Assembly: GCF_014930455.1 (NCBI RefSeq)
Contig: NZ_JAAIYO010000001.1
Coordinates: 806,001 to 870,000 of the forward strand
Direction: 5' to 3'
Origin: Corallococcus soli
Lineage (GTDB): Bacteria; Myxococcota; Myxococcia; Myxococcales; Myxococcaceae
Length of the DNA: 64,000 nt
Position numbers and translations under genes: made by a program. This document shows, in pieces, positions 41,001-49,943 of this stretch. Under the pieces are notes generated by a model that saw nothing but the letters and a program-made list of their open reading frames with translations, did not search any database and was not told the DNA's origin. The number at the start of each line of letters is the position of its first letter. Position 1 is the stretch's first letter.

Positions 41001-42192
41001 GATCCAGCGTCACCGGCCCGCCCTTGGAGTCCCCGAGCACCGCCGAGGCGACGCGCACCTCGCGCTGGCTCAGCGTCACCGTCGCGCGGCCCACGCCGGA
41101 CAGGCCCACGGCGAGCTGCACCAGCTTGCCGGCGGGCACCACGTCCTCGCGCACGCGGATGACGGCGCCCCTCGGCTTCACCTCCGGCAGCGGGAAGGTC
41201 TTCTGGATGCCCGAAGGCGCGTCGATGCGCAGCGCGTACCGCACCCCCTCCTGCGGGGTCAGCTCGAAGCGGCCACGGCCCTCGTGCTCCGAGCGCACGC
41301 GGGCTACCACCTTGCCGGAGCCCACCTCCACCACGCGGCCCACCAGGTCCGCCGGCTTGCGCGCGGGCGTGCGCGCCTCGAAGTAGATGCGCGAGGCGAG
41401 CCCCGCCACCAGGTCGCCTCCCTCCGGGTACACGGCCAGGTCCAGCGTCTGGAGGAGGATGGGAATCGTCTTCGCCGCGGACTCCACCACGCCGCCGTCC
41501 TCGATGGTGAAGGCCAGCGTGCCCTCACCGCGCTCCATCGCCGCCGGGAGCGGGAAGCGCACCGTGCAGCGCCCCTTGCCGTCCACCGTGCACGGCACCT
41601 GGGCCGCTGTGGCGCCGTCGACGAGCGCGGTGGCCGTCACCTTCGCGCCCTCGGGCACGCCGCCCTCCGCGCGCTTCACGTCCAGCGTGGCGGTGACGGT
41701 GTCACCCGGCCCGTAGCCGTCCCGGAGGAACTCGATCTGGGACTTGAGCCGGGGGGCCCGGTAGGCGCGCACGTCGAACTTCCGCTCCGCGGGGGCCGCG
41801 CCCGTCCACGGATAGGTGACGCGCAGGGTGTACTCGCCGCCGGGCTGACCGGCCGGAATGGGCCAGGCGTATCCCCAGACCGCGTCCGCCGTGGACACCG
41901 TGGTGGTGGTGACGACGTCCCCTCTGGGCCCCCGCACCTCCAGCTGCGCCTGGAGCGAGCCCGCATACGGCTTGCGGCTCAGGGCCTCCAGCATCAGCCC
42001 CCGCGCCAGCACCTGCTCCCCGGGGCGGTAGAGCGGCTTGTCGGTGGTGACGTGGGTCAGGTACCGGTCCGCCCCGCCCAGGGAGCGGGTGGTGGCCCGG
42101 GCCGCGAGGACGCTGGGCGCCAGCAGCACGAGGGGGGCGGTGAATCCCAGGGTCAGGAGCACGTGCAGGGCACGCGGGACGTGGAAGGTCAT
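38023..42192 (-). CDS. Bacterial alpha-2-macroglobulin
   Basis: A 1389-residue periplasmic or secreted protease trap. It has a Sec signal peptide (ending SVLAAR-type near residue 31; no lipobox), an MG2 domain starting YLTHVTTDKPLYRPGEQV, further MG domains, a low-complexity Ala/Pro/Met-rich stretch at about 610-650 that may be the bait region, and the A2M domain. The thioester motif is present as GCFEQ with Cys914 (usual form CLEQ), followed by the helical thioester-domain repeats (MRQVREVDTAMMERTREWL). Protease cleavage of the bait should trigger covalent capture. I chose the ATG at 42192 with GAAGG upstream. No PBP1C partner gene is adjacent; a trypsin-like protease gene is downstream. Confidence 0.85.
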   Translation of the reverse strand: MTFHVPRALHVLLTLGFTAPLVLLAPSVLAARATTRSLGGADRYLTHVTTDKPLYRPGEQVLARGLMLEALSRKPYAGSLQAQLEVRGPRGDVVTTTTVSTADAVWGYAWPIPAGQPGGEYTLRVTYPWTGAAPAERKFDVRAYRAPRLKSQIEFLRDGYGPGDTVTATLDVKRAEGGVPEGAKVTATALVDGATAAQVPCTVDGKGRCTVRFPLPAAMERGEGTLAFTIEDGGVVESAAKTIPILLQTLDLAVYPEGGDLVAGLASRIYFEARTPARKPADLVGRVVEVGSGKVVARVRSEHEGRGRFELTPQEGVRYALRIDAPSGIQKTFPLPEVKPRGAVIRVREDVVPAGKLVQLAVGLSGVGRATVTLSQREVRVASAVLGDSKGGPVTLDPGEADGVLVATVWDHDGRPVAERLVFRQPSKEVKVELKADRERYVPGGPVQLTARTTRDGKPVSALVMLTVTDDAVLELQEKRDQAPQLPVMVLLEPEVKELADSQLYLDAKHPKSKLAVDLLLGTQGWRRFALTDTQGFLARHGDAAMRVLAVRWPREPVQRPRPSTRAGGRGNAMKDGLAQPGLAREELLADDAVAGKGAVGGALPNLAKAAAPAPVPMALAPPAPEPMGLAAAAPVVVAEERLQEVEEEAPMMDKARRAKREMNFVDRRVLRGQAVYFREFAHTVRPNRKAGDRVDFAETLYWNAGVRTDARTGEARVSFAMSDSVTTFKAFAGAVGADGALGSAVAELESVQPFYAEPKLPLEVTSGDVVRLPVALVNGTEARLSGAGVKVEVKGDVKVTGSGTQDLASQARARQLFSLEIGQEAKPVDVKLTASAGEYTDVVTRTLSIKPRGFPGRVSFGGLLSAKGPAAHRVVLPQSVVPGSVRTSIAVYPGPLANMTESLARLIQEPSGCFEQTSSTTYPMTMAQQYFQTHTGVNPELVASAKEKLERGYQRLVGYETSEKGYEWFGQNPGHEALTAFGLLHFTDMRQVREVDTAMMERTREWLLQQRDGEGGFNRKRRALHVWVEDADTSNAYILWTLLESAGQPASQAKALSREVATLKAAAAKSPNSYVVALAANALALAGDTAESRTLMGRLASLQGKDGVVGGATQSIVGSSGETLAIETTALAALAWMREPSHAGNVERAMKFLAESSDGGRYGATQSTVLALRAIIAYDKTRASKLTPGLVRVYVEGRPVGEPVRFDGASQEALKLPDVSALLGAGERRVELRMEGGAELPYSVEVTYSALVPDSSKDTQVALEVALAKTDLTEGEPTEARVVMTNRTGQRLPTAVAIFGVPGGLEVRHDQLKELVKRQVVDAYEVLGRDVVLYWRGMEPHKRIDVPLSLVAAVPGTYTGPASRAYLYYADEHKTWSQGVKVSIAPKP

Positions 42193-42225
42193 GACGGCCT
42201 TCAACGGGCGGGCGGGCCGGAAGTT

Positions 42226-42711
42226 CTAGGCCTTGGGCTGTTCGAAGGTCACGTCCAGGGCCTCGATGAGCAGGTCCTTTCCGACCAACCCGGGCGTGGC
42301 TGCCCCCAGCACGCGCACCTTCACGTAGCGGAAGTCCCTGGGGCCATCGAGGTTCGCGAAGTCGAAGAACTCCACGAAGCGGAGGTCGAACTCCGGGACC
42401 GTGAGCCTCGTCTCCTCCCACTGATGCACGTTCATCTCGGGAACGTGCTCCGCGCGGAGGACCGGCAGGCCTCGCGGCGGAACCTCGAACATGACCTTGA
42501 TGGCCGGGTAGTAGCCGGTGGGGTCCTTGCGCCATTGCCCCTCCGGGAGGTGGATCTGCTCCAACACCAGGGCTGAGAAGAGCGCCTGCTCCACGTTGAT
42601 GAACTCGTGCCAGCCGTCGTCGAGCGGCTGGAAGTACGTGTTCCACACATGGCGGGCGCACTCCCGGAACGCTCGCATGCGAAGCGTCAGCCCATTCATT
42701 TCGCGCGCCAT
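42226..42711 (-). CDS. Hypothetical protein
   Basis: A 161-residue cytoplasmic protein without recognised domain. It begins with a basic helix (GLTLRMRAFRECARHVWN), followed by an aromatic- and acid-rich part (WHEFINVEQALFSALVLEQIHLP) and a beta-type C-terminal half (FDLRFVEFFDFANL). The ATG at 42711 follows AAGGTG. It lies between the DinB-type gene and the macroglobulin gene on the same strand; the 33-base gap to the latter suggests possible co-transcription. Confidence 0.6.
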   Translation of the reverse strand: MAREMNGLTLRMRAFRECARHVWNTYFQPLDDGWHEFINVEQALFSALVLEQIHLPEGQWRKDPTGYYPAIKVMFEVPPRGLPVLRAEHVPEMNVHQWEETRLTVPEFDLRFVEFFDFANLDGPRDFRYVKVRVLGAATPGLVGKDLLIEALDVTFEQPKA

Positions 42712-42734
42712 CAAGTCACCTTGTCCCGACCGAA

Positions 42735-43259
42735 TCAGCGGGCGCTGACGGCGTAGAGGAAGCGTGCGTAGCCAAGCTCGGCGGCGCTCTTGGTCAGCTC
42801 GACATTGGCCCAGGCGACGACGTCACCGAACGGACGGTCCTGGAAGGGCCAGCGTGTTCGTTGCGGCGAGCGCAGGTCTTCGTCCGTGAGTCTTTCGAGG
42901 ACCTCCTGCCACTGGCCCTTGAGCTGGCCAATCCACGCGCGGACGCCGTCGGCATCGCCGGGCCACAGCACGCTCTCTCGGGAGAGGGTCCCTCCTCCAA
43001 AGGAGTGGTCGAGCACCATGGACCACCAGAAGCCGAGGTGCCACGTCAGCCACGCGATGCTGGAGGGACCGAGGTCGTAGCCTTCGTGCTCTGGCCAGTC
43101 GGCGCGCCACGTTCCGTCCGGAAGCGACTGCACGTGCAATCCTTGGCGGGCCGGGCGCCACAGGCACTCCTCGGTCGTCAGTCCATCGAGGTGATACCCG
43201 GTGAGGGCCCACGCTGTTTCAAACTGTCGGAGCAGGTAGCCACGGGCTTCGTCGGACAT
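42735..43259 (-). CDS. DinB-like (YfiT-type) metal-dependent protein
   Basis: A 174-residue four-helix protein of the DinB/YfiT superfamily. The N-terminal helix MSDEARGYLLRQFETAWALTGY and the metal-binding region with histidine in AWLTWHLGFWWSMVLDHSFG are characteristic; the third ligand is less clear near the C-terminus (ANVELTKSAAELGYARFLY). Related enzymes act as mycothiol/bacillithiol transferases or remain uncharacterised. It is 23 bases from the next gene on the same strand. Confidence 0.72.
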   Translation of the reverse strand: MSDEARGYLLRQFETAWALTGYHLDGLTTEECLWRPARQGLHVQSLPDGTWRADWPEHEGYDLGPSSIAWLTWHLGFWWSMVLDHSFGGGTLSRESVLWPGDADGVRAWIGQLKGQWQEVLERLTDEDLRSPQRTRWPFQDRPFGDVVAWANVELTKSAAELGYARFLYAVSAR

Positions 43260-43292
43260 GGGAGCACCCCCGGGGGCAGGTTCAACGCGGGA

Positions 43293-43634
43293 CTATGCCT
43301 TCTTCACGAACTCCGACTTGAGCCCCATCGCGCCAATGCCGTCGATCTTGCAGTCGATGTCGTGGTCGCCGTCGACGAGGCGGATGTTCCGGACCTTGGT
43401 GCCGACCTTGACCACCGCCGACGCGCCCTTGACCTTCAGGTCCTTGATCACCGTGACGCTGTCGCCGTCCTGGAGCAGGTTGCCGTAGGCGTCGCGCACT
43501 TCGCGCTTCGCTTCAACGACCGCGGCGGCAGCGTCCTTCGACCATTCATGCGCGCACTCCGGACAGACGCAGAGGCTGCCGTCTTCATAGGTATAGGCGG
43601 AGCCGCATTTCGGGCAGGGGGGCAGGGGGCTCAT
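43293..43634 (-). CDS. yjdM: YjdM/PhnA family zinc-ribbon protein
   Basis: A 113-residue protein with an N-terminal zinc ribbon, CPKC and CPEC separated by about 15 residues, and the C-terminal PhnA domain ([25 protein letters not shown], then [24 protein letters not shown]). The family was named from the phosphonate region of E. coli (formerly PhnA, now YjdM); its precise role is unsettled and no phn genes are nearby. The ATG at 43634 begins [10 protein letters not shown], as in other family members. Confidence 0.88.
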   Translation of the reverse strand: MSPLPPCPKCGSAYTYEDGSLCVCPECAHEWSKDAAAAVVEAKREVRDAYGNLLQDGDSVTVIKDLKVKGASAVVKVGTKVRNIRLVDGDHDIDCKIDGIGAMGLKSEFVKKA

Positions 43635-43800
43635 GGCAGGTCCGGAGGTGTGGGAGCAGGGCGGGCTTATACAGGAACGGATCCGCCCTGAGCCTGGCCG
43701 GGACACGATTCGTGCCCCGGATGTAACCGCGCCGCACACCGCTGCGTACCGGGCATCACGGTGGGCATTTCGCCCCCGTTGAATGCCCGGGGCGCGCGAC

Positions 43801-46275
43801 ATGAAGAGCGACGGACTTCTCCATCGGTTCACCGCCCCCCGGGCCACCGTCTCCGCCCCCGTCCCGGCGCGCACCGCGCCTGCGCCCGTGATTTCGCCGC
43901 CTCGCGGCAATCCCGGCCGGTCGGGGTTCGATGCCCCGGTGTCCTCCCCGGGCGTGAAGCTGATGGGCGAAGGCGCGCGGTCCTCCCTTCCGACCGCCCT
44001 GCGGGGAGGCACCTTCCGCGTTCCCCAGGGCCTCCAGGTCAACGCCTTCAAGGCGCTCGCCGCCCCTGCCTCCGCGCGGACGTCCGGCCCGGTCAGCACC
44101 CTGGCGCCCCCGGCCGTGCAGACCGCGGCCCCCACCGCGCAGACGTCCGGACCGGTGGAGGCCGCCGCGCAGCGGGTGCGCACGGCGCTCGCGGAAGGCG
44201 GCACCGGCGCCGGTGCGCTCGCGCTGGAGAACGAGGCCCGCGCGCTGGGCGATCCCGCCCAGGTGGATGCGCTGCTGACGGCGCTGGCCCCGGAGGTGGA
44301 CACCCTGGCTCGCGACCTGGCCTTGCGCGCCCGGAACAACGAGGACGACTCCGGGGACGGCGTCCGGCGCCAGACCCAGACGGGCGTCACCAGCCTCGCC
44401 GCCGTGGCGGACCTGGCGGGGGACGCGGGGGTCGCCCGGCTCGCCGCGTCCCTGGGCCAGGCCTTCGCGGCCCACGGGGATTCGGACAACCTCAACCAGT
44501 TCGATGATGTCCTCGGGGACCTGGCCGAACAGGGCCGGGGCGCGCGACTGGGGGGCGCGCTCGCGCAGGACCTGATCCAACGGGGGTTCGTGGAGGCGGG
44601 CAACGCGGTGCTCGACACGACCACGGACGCGGTGGGGAAGATCCGGGAGGACCTGACCACGGCGCAGGGGGAGCTGGCCGTGCAGGAGCAGCGCCTCGCC
44701 GCGGACCTGGGTGCCTTCGGGCCGGGACTCACCAGCGAGCAACGCCAGGCCTATACCGACGCCTTCTGGGCGGACCCCTCGCGCGCGGAGCTGCGCGACC
44801 GCGCCACCGGCCTCGCGAACACGCTGGCCACCACGCTGGAGGAGACGGGCCCCGCGCTGGAGGCGCTCGCCGCGGCCGGTGACTCCGACTCCGCGAAGGT
44901 GCTGCTGGAGTCGTACACTCTGCTGGCCAACACCGACGCGCACGCCGAAGCGGCGGTGGACTTCGTGGGCCGCGTGGGCACGAACGCCGCGCTCGCCGCG
45001 ACGATCGACGAGCACACGGATGGCAACCTGGAGGAGCGCCTGCAGAACGAGGTGCTGGCGCAGGCGCTGCCCCGGGCCCAGGCAGGCATCTTCGCCAGAT
45101 ACGAAGCCATGGGCCCGGAGGGCGCCACCCGCGCGGCCGAAGAGCTGGACGCGCTCACCGCGCCCCTGTCCGACGCGAAGAGCGCCTTCAAGGACATCAA
45201 GCGGGAGGTGGACAACTTCAAGCTGGCGCTGGGCGCGCTGTCCCGCTTCCGCGACGGCGCCTCCTGGGACCTGTCGCGGGCGCAGACGATCATCGGCGCG
45301 TGGGACCAGCAGAACCCCTTCCAGCGCTCGCTGGCGGTCGCCGCGGTGGGCTTCGGCATCTACGCGGGCGCGCAGGCGTTCGCGGAGGGCGACTACCCCC
45401 AGGCCCTCCAGGGCTTCCTGGGCGCGGCGCGCGGCGGCGTCCTGGTGGCCTCCGGGCTGGTGGGGCTGTTCAGCCGCACCGCGGACCTCGCGGGGGACGT
45501 GGCCCGCGTGGGAGGCCGCTTCCTGCCCGCCATCGGGTTGGCGCTGGACAGCGCGCAGCTCACCCAGGACATCGCCAACCTGCGCGACAACGGCACGGAC
45601 GCGGGGGAGATCGTCTCCCTCATCGGCACGGGCATCAGTCTGGCGGGCGACGTGCTGGAGTTCGTCCCTGGCCTGGGCACGGTGGCCGGCGGCGTGCTGG
45701 GCATCGTTGGCGGGGTGGTCCACGCGCTCGGTGGGTTCATCAGCGGCCTCATCCACGGCAACGAGGAGGCCCAGAAGCTCGCCGAGGACCGCGCGAAGCT
45801 GCTCGAGCAGGCGGGAATCCCAGCAGACACGCGCGAGCTGCTCACGCTGGACCCGGAGGCCGCCGCCCAGCTCGGCAACATGGGGCTCACCCGCGAGCAG
45901 TTCCTGGAGGAGCTGCGCAAGCGCGAGGCCCTCTTCGACGACAACGACGGGTTCGCGGTGCAGGTCACGGACACCGCGTGGCGCGTGGCGGCGCTCTACG
46001 GACTCGAGGGACAGGACGCCCTGGACCTCGTGGATGCGCTGCGCGGCGCGCCGCCCGAAGCGCTCGACCGGATCCAGCAGCAGCTCGGTCCCGACTACCA
46101 CTTCGACCCGAGCACCGGGGGCGCGTCCCCTGAGATGGTGCGGAATGCCCAGGAACAGATCCTCGGCGCGCTCCAGTATGCCTTTGGACCGGACCTCGCC
46201 GCCGAGCACGGCCTCACCGTCGACCCGTCGGATGTGAACATCGGGTTCTTCGTCGCCTCCGCGCAGGTGGGGTGA
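43801..46275 (+). CDS. Large hypothetical protein with colicin-like hydrophobic segments
   Basis: An 824-residue protein without signal peptide. The first 120 residues are disordered and proline/threonine-rich. Residues 130-500 are predicted alpha-helical and acidic, with [15 protein letters not shown] near 185. Two long Gly/Ala-rich hydrophobic stretches follow, at about 511-558 ([18 protein letters not shown]) and 604-652 ([19 protein letters not shown] to [11 protein letters not shown]), then an acidic C-terminus. This build resembles pore-forming or membrane-inserting effectors and translocators. Function is not known. The ATG at 43801 was preferred; an ATG at 43783 would add six residues. 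It stands alone between divergent and following genes. Confidence 0.6.
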   Translation: MKSDGLLHRFTAPRATVSAPVPARTAPAPVISPPRGNPGRSGFDAPVSSPGVKLMGEGARSSLPTALRGGTFRVPQGLQVNAFKALAAPASARTSGPVSTLAPPAVQTAAPTAQTSGPVEAAAQRVRTALAEGGTGAGALALENEARALGDPAQVDALLTALAPEVDTLARDLALRARNNEDDSGDGVRRQTQTGVTSLAAVADLAGDAGVARLAASLGQAFAAHGDSDNLNQFDDVLGDLAEQGRGARLGGALAQDLIQRGFVEAGNAVLDTTTDAVGKIREDLTTAQGELAVQEQRLAADLGAFGPGLTSEQRQAYTDAFWADPSRAELRDRATGLANTLATTLEETGPALEALAAAGDSDSAKVLLESYTLLANTDAHAEAAVDFVGRVGTNAALAATIDEHTDGNLEERLQNEVLAQALPRAQAGIFARYEAMGPEGATRAAEELDALTAPLSDAKSAFKDIKREVDNFKLALGALSRFRDGASWDLSRAQTIIGAWDQQNPFQRSLAVAAVGFGIYAGAQAFAEGDYPQALQGFLGAARGGVLVASGLVGLFSRTADLAGDVARVGGRFLPAIGLALDSAQLTQDIANLRDNGTDAGEIVSLIGTGISLAGDVLEFVPGLGTVAGGVLGIVGGVVHALGGFISGLIHGNEEAQKLAEDRAKLLEQAGIPADTRELLTLDPEAAAQLGNMGLTREQFLEELRKREALFDDNDGFAVQVTDTAWRVAALYGLEGQDALDLVDALRGAPPEALDRIQQQLGPDYHFDPSTGGASPEMVRNAQEQILGALQYAFGPDLAAEHGLTVDPSDVNIGFFVASAQVG

Positions 46276-46440
46276 TGGCAAGGAGCGCTGGGACGTGCGC
46301 GTCACCGCGGCCTTTGAAGAATTCCATTGCCAGTACAGGCGGGCTGTTGGTGTCCAGGAACACAGCCAGGTCGCAAGGAGCGCAGGGGATGCGCTCCGCC
46401 CGGCTTGCGGCGGCGGGCCGCCCGTTCCCAAGATGGGCGC

Positions 46441-47247
46441 ATGAGCTCCATGTGGGTCCTGGAAACGCCCCAGCCGCCGCCCGACGCGCGCATCGCCTAC
46501 GGCGAGGCACCGCAGCAGTTCACCGAGCTGCGCAAGCCCAAGGGCAAGGGCCCCCACCCGGTGGTGCTCTTCGTCCACGGCGGCTTCTGGCGCGCGGAGT
46601 ACGGCCTGGAGCACGCGGGCCACCTGTGCGCGGACCTGACGAAGCGCGGCTTCGCGACGTGGAGCGTGGAGTACCGCCGCGTGGGCCATGACGGTGGCGG
46701 CTTCCCCGGCACGCTGGAGGACGTCGCCTCCGCGGCGGATCATCTGGTGGACGCCGCGCCCTCGCTGGGCCTGGACCTGACGCGCGTGGTGGCGATGGGG
46801 CACTCGGCTGGCGGCCACCTGGCGATGTGGCTGGCCGCGCGCCACCGCCTCACCGCCCGGCAGCCGCTCCACCGCGACGCCCCGCTCAAGCTGAAGGGCG
46901 TGGTGTCCCTGGCGGGCGTGGTGGACCTGGCGCGCGGCGCGGCGCTGGACCTGGGCAAGGGCATCGTGAAGACCTTCATGGGCGGCACCCCGGAGCAGGT
47001 GCCCGAGCGCTACGCCGTCGCGTCCCCCGCCGCGCTCCAGCCGCTGAAGCTGCCGCAGGTGCTGCTGCACGGCACGGAGGATGACACCGTGCCGCTCGAA
47101 CTCAGCGAGGGCTTCCACGCCCGGGGCGTCCAGTTGAAGGAGCCGGTGCACCTGGTGCCGCTGAAGGGCGCGGGCCACTTCGAGCTCATCGACCCGCGCT
47201 CCAAGGAGTGGCCCCGCGTGGTGCAGGCCGTGCGGAACCTGCGCTGA
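46441..47247 (+). CDS. Alpha/beta hydrolase (BD-FAE-like carboxylesterase)
   Basis: A 268-residue esterase/lipase-like hydrolase of the alpha/beta fold. The oxyanion loop HGG is in VVLFVHGGFWRAEY, the nucleophile Ser in MGHSAGGHLAMW, the Asp in HGTEDDTVPLE and the His in GAGHFELIDP. It resembles BD-FAE and arylformamidase-like enzymes. No signal peptide is seen, so it is cytoplasmic. The ATG at 46441 has a weak ribosome site; another ATG three codons later is possible. Confidence 0.8.
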   Translation: MSSMWVLETPQPPPDARIAYGEAPQQFTELRKPKGKGPHPVVLFVHGGFWRAEYGLEHAGHLCADLTKRGFATWSVEYRRVGHDGGGFPGTLEDVASAADHLVDAAPSLGLDLTRVVAMGHSAGGHLAMWLAARHRLTARQPLHRDAPLKLKGVVSLAGVVDLARGAALDLGKGIVKTFMGGTPEQVPERYAVASPAALQPLKLPQVLLHGTEDDTVPLELSEGFHARGVQLKEPVHLVPLKGAGHFELIDPRSKEWPRVVQAVRNLR

Positions 47248-47404
47248 GCGCGGACCCTGGCGGATCGCCCGACAGCAGCCGGGCAGGCGGGGGCCGTGCT
47301 CCTCGTCAGGAGTCCGGACGGGGGGCAGGGGGCTTTCGTCCGGGCGGGCCATCGGATGCGCACCCTGTCCTCGGTCCCGACCGTGGGACGGGAGGAGCGT
47401 TCGG

Positions 47405-48253
47405 ATGGCGACGATGGACGTGATGCGTGGGCCGGGGATGGAGCGGCTGTCGCGCGGGGCGAAGGACGCCGCGAGCCACCCCTGGGCGAAGAAGCTGGGA
47501 CGGATGGGCTACGCGGCGAAGGGCGCCGTCTACGCCATCATTGGCGTGCTGGCGCTGAAGCTGGCGGCGGGGGAGGGCGGCCGCGCCACGGACAGCCATG
47601 GCGCGGTGAGCACCGTGGCGCAGGGGCCCTTCGGCATCGTGCTGCTGTCGGTGTTGGTGGTGGGCCTGCTGGGCTTCGTCGTCTGGCGCTTCGCCCAGGC
47701 CTTCGCGGACACGGAGGACAAGGGCTCCGACGCCAAGGGGCTCGCCACGCGCGCCATGTACTTCCTGAGCGGCGCCATCTACGCGTCGCTGGCCCTCTTC
47801 GCGCTGAAGACCGTGGTGGGCGCCTCCCAGGGCCGGGGCAAGGGGACCCAGGGCTGGACGGCGACGCTCATGGAGCAGCCCTTCGGCCGCGTCCTGGTGG
47901 CGCTGGTGGGCCTGGGCATCCTGGGCTTCGCGGTGAAGCAGTTCCACAAGGCGTGGAAGGGGAAGTTCCTGGAGAAGCTCACGCTCACCGGGCTGGCGGC
48001 GCGCCAGCGTCACTGGGTGGAGCGGGTGTCGCGCTTCGGCATCGCCGCGCGCGGCGTCGTGTTCTGCGTCATGGGCATCTTCCTGGTCCGCTCCGCCGTG
48101 GACGCGAACCCGGGAGAGGCCAAGGGCCTCGCGGAGGCCCTCAGCGTCGTCGCCCGCCAACCCGCGGGCGACGTGCTCCTGGGGGTGGTGGCGGCGGGCC
48201 TGGTGGCCTACGCCGCCTACCTGTTCCTCCAGGCCCGCTTCAGGGAACTCTAG
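47405..48253 (+). CDS. DUF1206 membrane protein
   Basis: A 282-residue inner-membrane protein of the DUF1206 family. It contains three similar units of two helices, each beginning like LGRMGYAAKGAVYAIIGVLAL, TRAMYFLSGAIYASLALFAL and VSRFGIAARGVVFCVMGIFLV. The family is common in soil bacteria and its function is unknown. The ATG follows GGGAGGAG at eight bases. It converges on the glutamine synthetase gene with only nine bases between the stops. Confidence 0.85.
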   Translation: MATMDVMRGPGMERLSRGAKDAASHPWAKKLGRMGYAAKGAVYAIIGVLALKLAAGEGGRATDSHGAVSTVAQGPFGIVLLSVLVVGLLGFVVWRFAQAFADTEDKGSDAKGLATRAMYFLSGAIYASLALFALKTVVGASQGRGKGTQGWTATLMEQPFGRVLVALVGLGILGFAVKQFHKAWKGKFLEKLTLTGLAARQRHWVERVSRFGIAARGVVFCVMGIFLVRSAVDANPGEAKGLAEALSVVARQPAGDVLLGVVAAGLVAYAAYLFLQARFREL

Positions 48254-48262
48254 GAGCAGCCC

Positions 48263-49702
48263 CTAGAAGAGGTTCCAGAGGTACTGGTTGGTGACCTCGT
48301 GGTGGAACTGGATCTCCGCTTCCTTCACGCGGGTGCCCAGCTGCTTGGGGCAGCGGTCCGCGGAGCCGACCTTCAGCTCCGCGTACTTGCCCTGCACCGA
48401 CTCGCCCAGCGTCTGGGCGATGAACTGGCTGCCCTTGAAGAAGCGGACGGCGTCGTAGATGTTGTCCGGCAGGAAGCGCGTGCGGCTGCGCTTGGTCTCC
48501 GCGTCCTCCTGCGGCTGCGGCCCCTCCAGGCCCGTCTTCATGAGCGTGTAGAGCACCATGTACGGGTTGGCGTCCGGCGCCACCGAACGGCACTCGACGC
48601 GCGCGCTGCGCTCGTTGCCGAACGGGATGCGCACCATGGCGCCGCGGTTGTTCGCGGAGGCCTTGATCTGGTTGGGCGCCTCATAGTGCGGATCCAACCG
48701 GCGGTAGGAGTTCACGCTGGAGTTGAGGACGAGGCAGATGTCGTTGGCGTTGGTGAGGATGCGGTCGATGAAGTCCCACCCCATCTGCGACAGGCCGTCC
48801 TGGCCCGCCTTGTCGTGGAACAGGTTCTTGTTGTTCTTCGACAGCGACATGTTGATGTGCATGCCGTTGCCGTTCACGCCGGTGACGGGCTTGGGCAGGA
48901 AGCTGGCGGTGAGGCCCAGCTGCGCGGCCACCTGGCGGCACAGGAGCTTGTAGAGCTGGATCTGATCAGCGGCGATGATGGCCTCGCTGTACGAGAAGTT
49001 CATCTCGAACTGGCTGGGCGCGACCTCCGGGTGGTCCTTCTCGTTCTGGAAGCCCATGGCGCGCTGCGCTTCGGCGGCCTTGTCGATGAAGGTGCGGAGC
49101 GCGTCGCCCGGCAGCGCGTGGTAGTAGCCGCCGATGGAGATGAACTCGAACTTGCCTTCCTCGTGGTAGTGGCGCTCGGCGTCACGGTTCTTGAAGAGGA
49201 AGCCTTCAATCTCCGGCGCCGCGTGGAACACGATGCCGTCCTTCTGGTACAGCGCCTCCGTGGCGCGCTTGAGCTGGCCGCGCATGTCGGAGTGGTACGG
49301 CGTGCCGTCGCGCTCCAGCACCTCGCTGAACGCCAGCACCTTGCCCGGCCCGAAGATGTCCGAGGGCAGCCAGTAGAACGCGCCCCAGTCGATGTTCAGG
49401 CGCAGGTCGCTCTCCGCCTGCGCGGAGAAGCCGCGGATGGAGGAGCCGTCGAAGGTGAGGTTGTCCGCGCTCTTGAGCAGGAACTTCTTGTCGTAGTCCA
49501 GCATGTGCAGCCGACCTTCCAGGTCGGTGAAGCACACGGTGATGGCCTTGATGCGCTTCTCGTCGGTCAGGTACTTGATGCGCTCGTCACGCATCTTCTC
49601 CGGCGACACGCGCTGGACGCGCTGTTCCTTCACCCGGAGGTTGAGCTCCTCCAGCTCGTCGTAGGGAATCTCAAGGAAGTCCCGCAGCGGCTTCTGCTCC
49701 AT
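48263..49702 (-). CDS. glnA: Glutamine synthetase
   Basis: A 479-residue glutamine synthetase of the dodecameric GSI-like group. The beta-grasp region has FDGSSIRGFSAQAESD, the ATP/metal site has NGNGMHINMSL and the glutamate site NNRGAMVRIP. The adenylylation-site tyrosine region NLYDLPPE of enteric GlnA is replaced by DNIYDAVRFF, so regulation by GlnE is uncertain. The ATG at 49702 follows GGAGG. The upstream 240 bases include an A+T-rich patch (49770-49815) that may be the promoter; no clear RpoN site was found. Confidence 0.85.
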   Translation of the reverse strand: MEQKPLRDFLEIPYDELEELNLRVKEQRVQRVSPEKMRDERIKYLTDEKRIKAITVCFTDLEGRLHMLDYDKKFLLKSADNLTFDGSSIRGFSAQAESDLRLNIDWGAFYWLPSDIFGPGKVLAFSEVLERDGTPYHSDMRGQLKRATEALYQKDGIVFHAAPEIEGFLFKNRDAERHYHEEGKFEFISIGGYYHALPGDALRTFIDKAAEAQRAMGFQNEKDHPEVAPSQFEMNFSYSEAIIAADQIQLYKLLCRQVAAQLGLTASFLPKPVTGVNGNGMHINMSLSKNNKNLFHDKAGQDGLSQMGWDFIDRILTNANDICLVLNSSVNSYRRLDPHYEAPNQIKASANNRGAMVRIPFGNERSARVECRSVAPDANPYMVLYTLMKTGLEGPQPQEDAETKRSRTRFLPDNIYDAVRFFKGSQFIAQTLGESVQGKYAELKVGSADRCPKQLGTRVKEAEIQFHHEVTNQYLWNLF

Positions 49703-49943
49703 GTCCGTGCCTCCAGGCTCGTCCCCGCCCGGGTTTCCGGGGAATGGGGACGGCAAAATCTCGCGCGCAGATATTTATATTCCGCATCGCGAAATCAAGC
49801 CTAATTTCCTTGGACTGAAGCTTAAAGTTCGTGGCCGCGCTGTCACGAATGCCCCCGCGTCAAGGGATGGGAGGCCTGACGGCCCGGCCAGTGGACAGTG
49901 CACGCCGCGATGCGTCGCCCGGGTGTCCTCCTCTGGACGGGGC

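Noticed and set aside
37870-42576. Plus-strand open frame of 1568 codons opposite the macroglobulin gene
   Set aside because: It is antisense to the well-supported alpha-2-macroglobulin gene and is Arg/His/Leu-rich without domains; a shadow of high G+C third codon positions.
46279-46400. Short minus-strand segment with LAVFLDTNSPPVLAMEFF, PIN-like at first sight
   Set aside because: Too short, no start or ribosome site, and the frame runs into the 3' end of the 824-residue gene; at most a tiny remnant.
43756-47352. Minus-strand open frame of 1198 codons
   Set aside because: It spans three plus-strand genes and has shadow-type composition.
49745-49815. Possible RpoN promoter for glutamine synthetase
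   Set aside because: The A+T-rich patch is real but no GG/GC pair with the required spacing was found on the minus strand.
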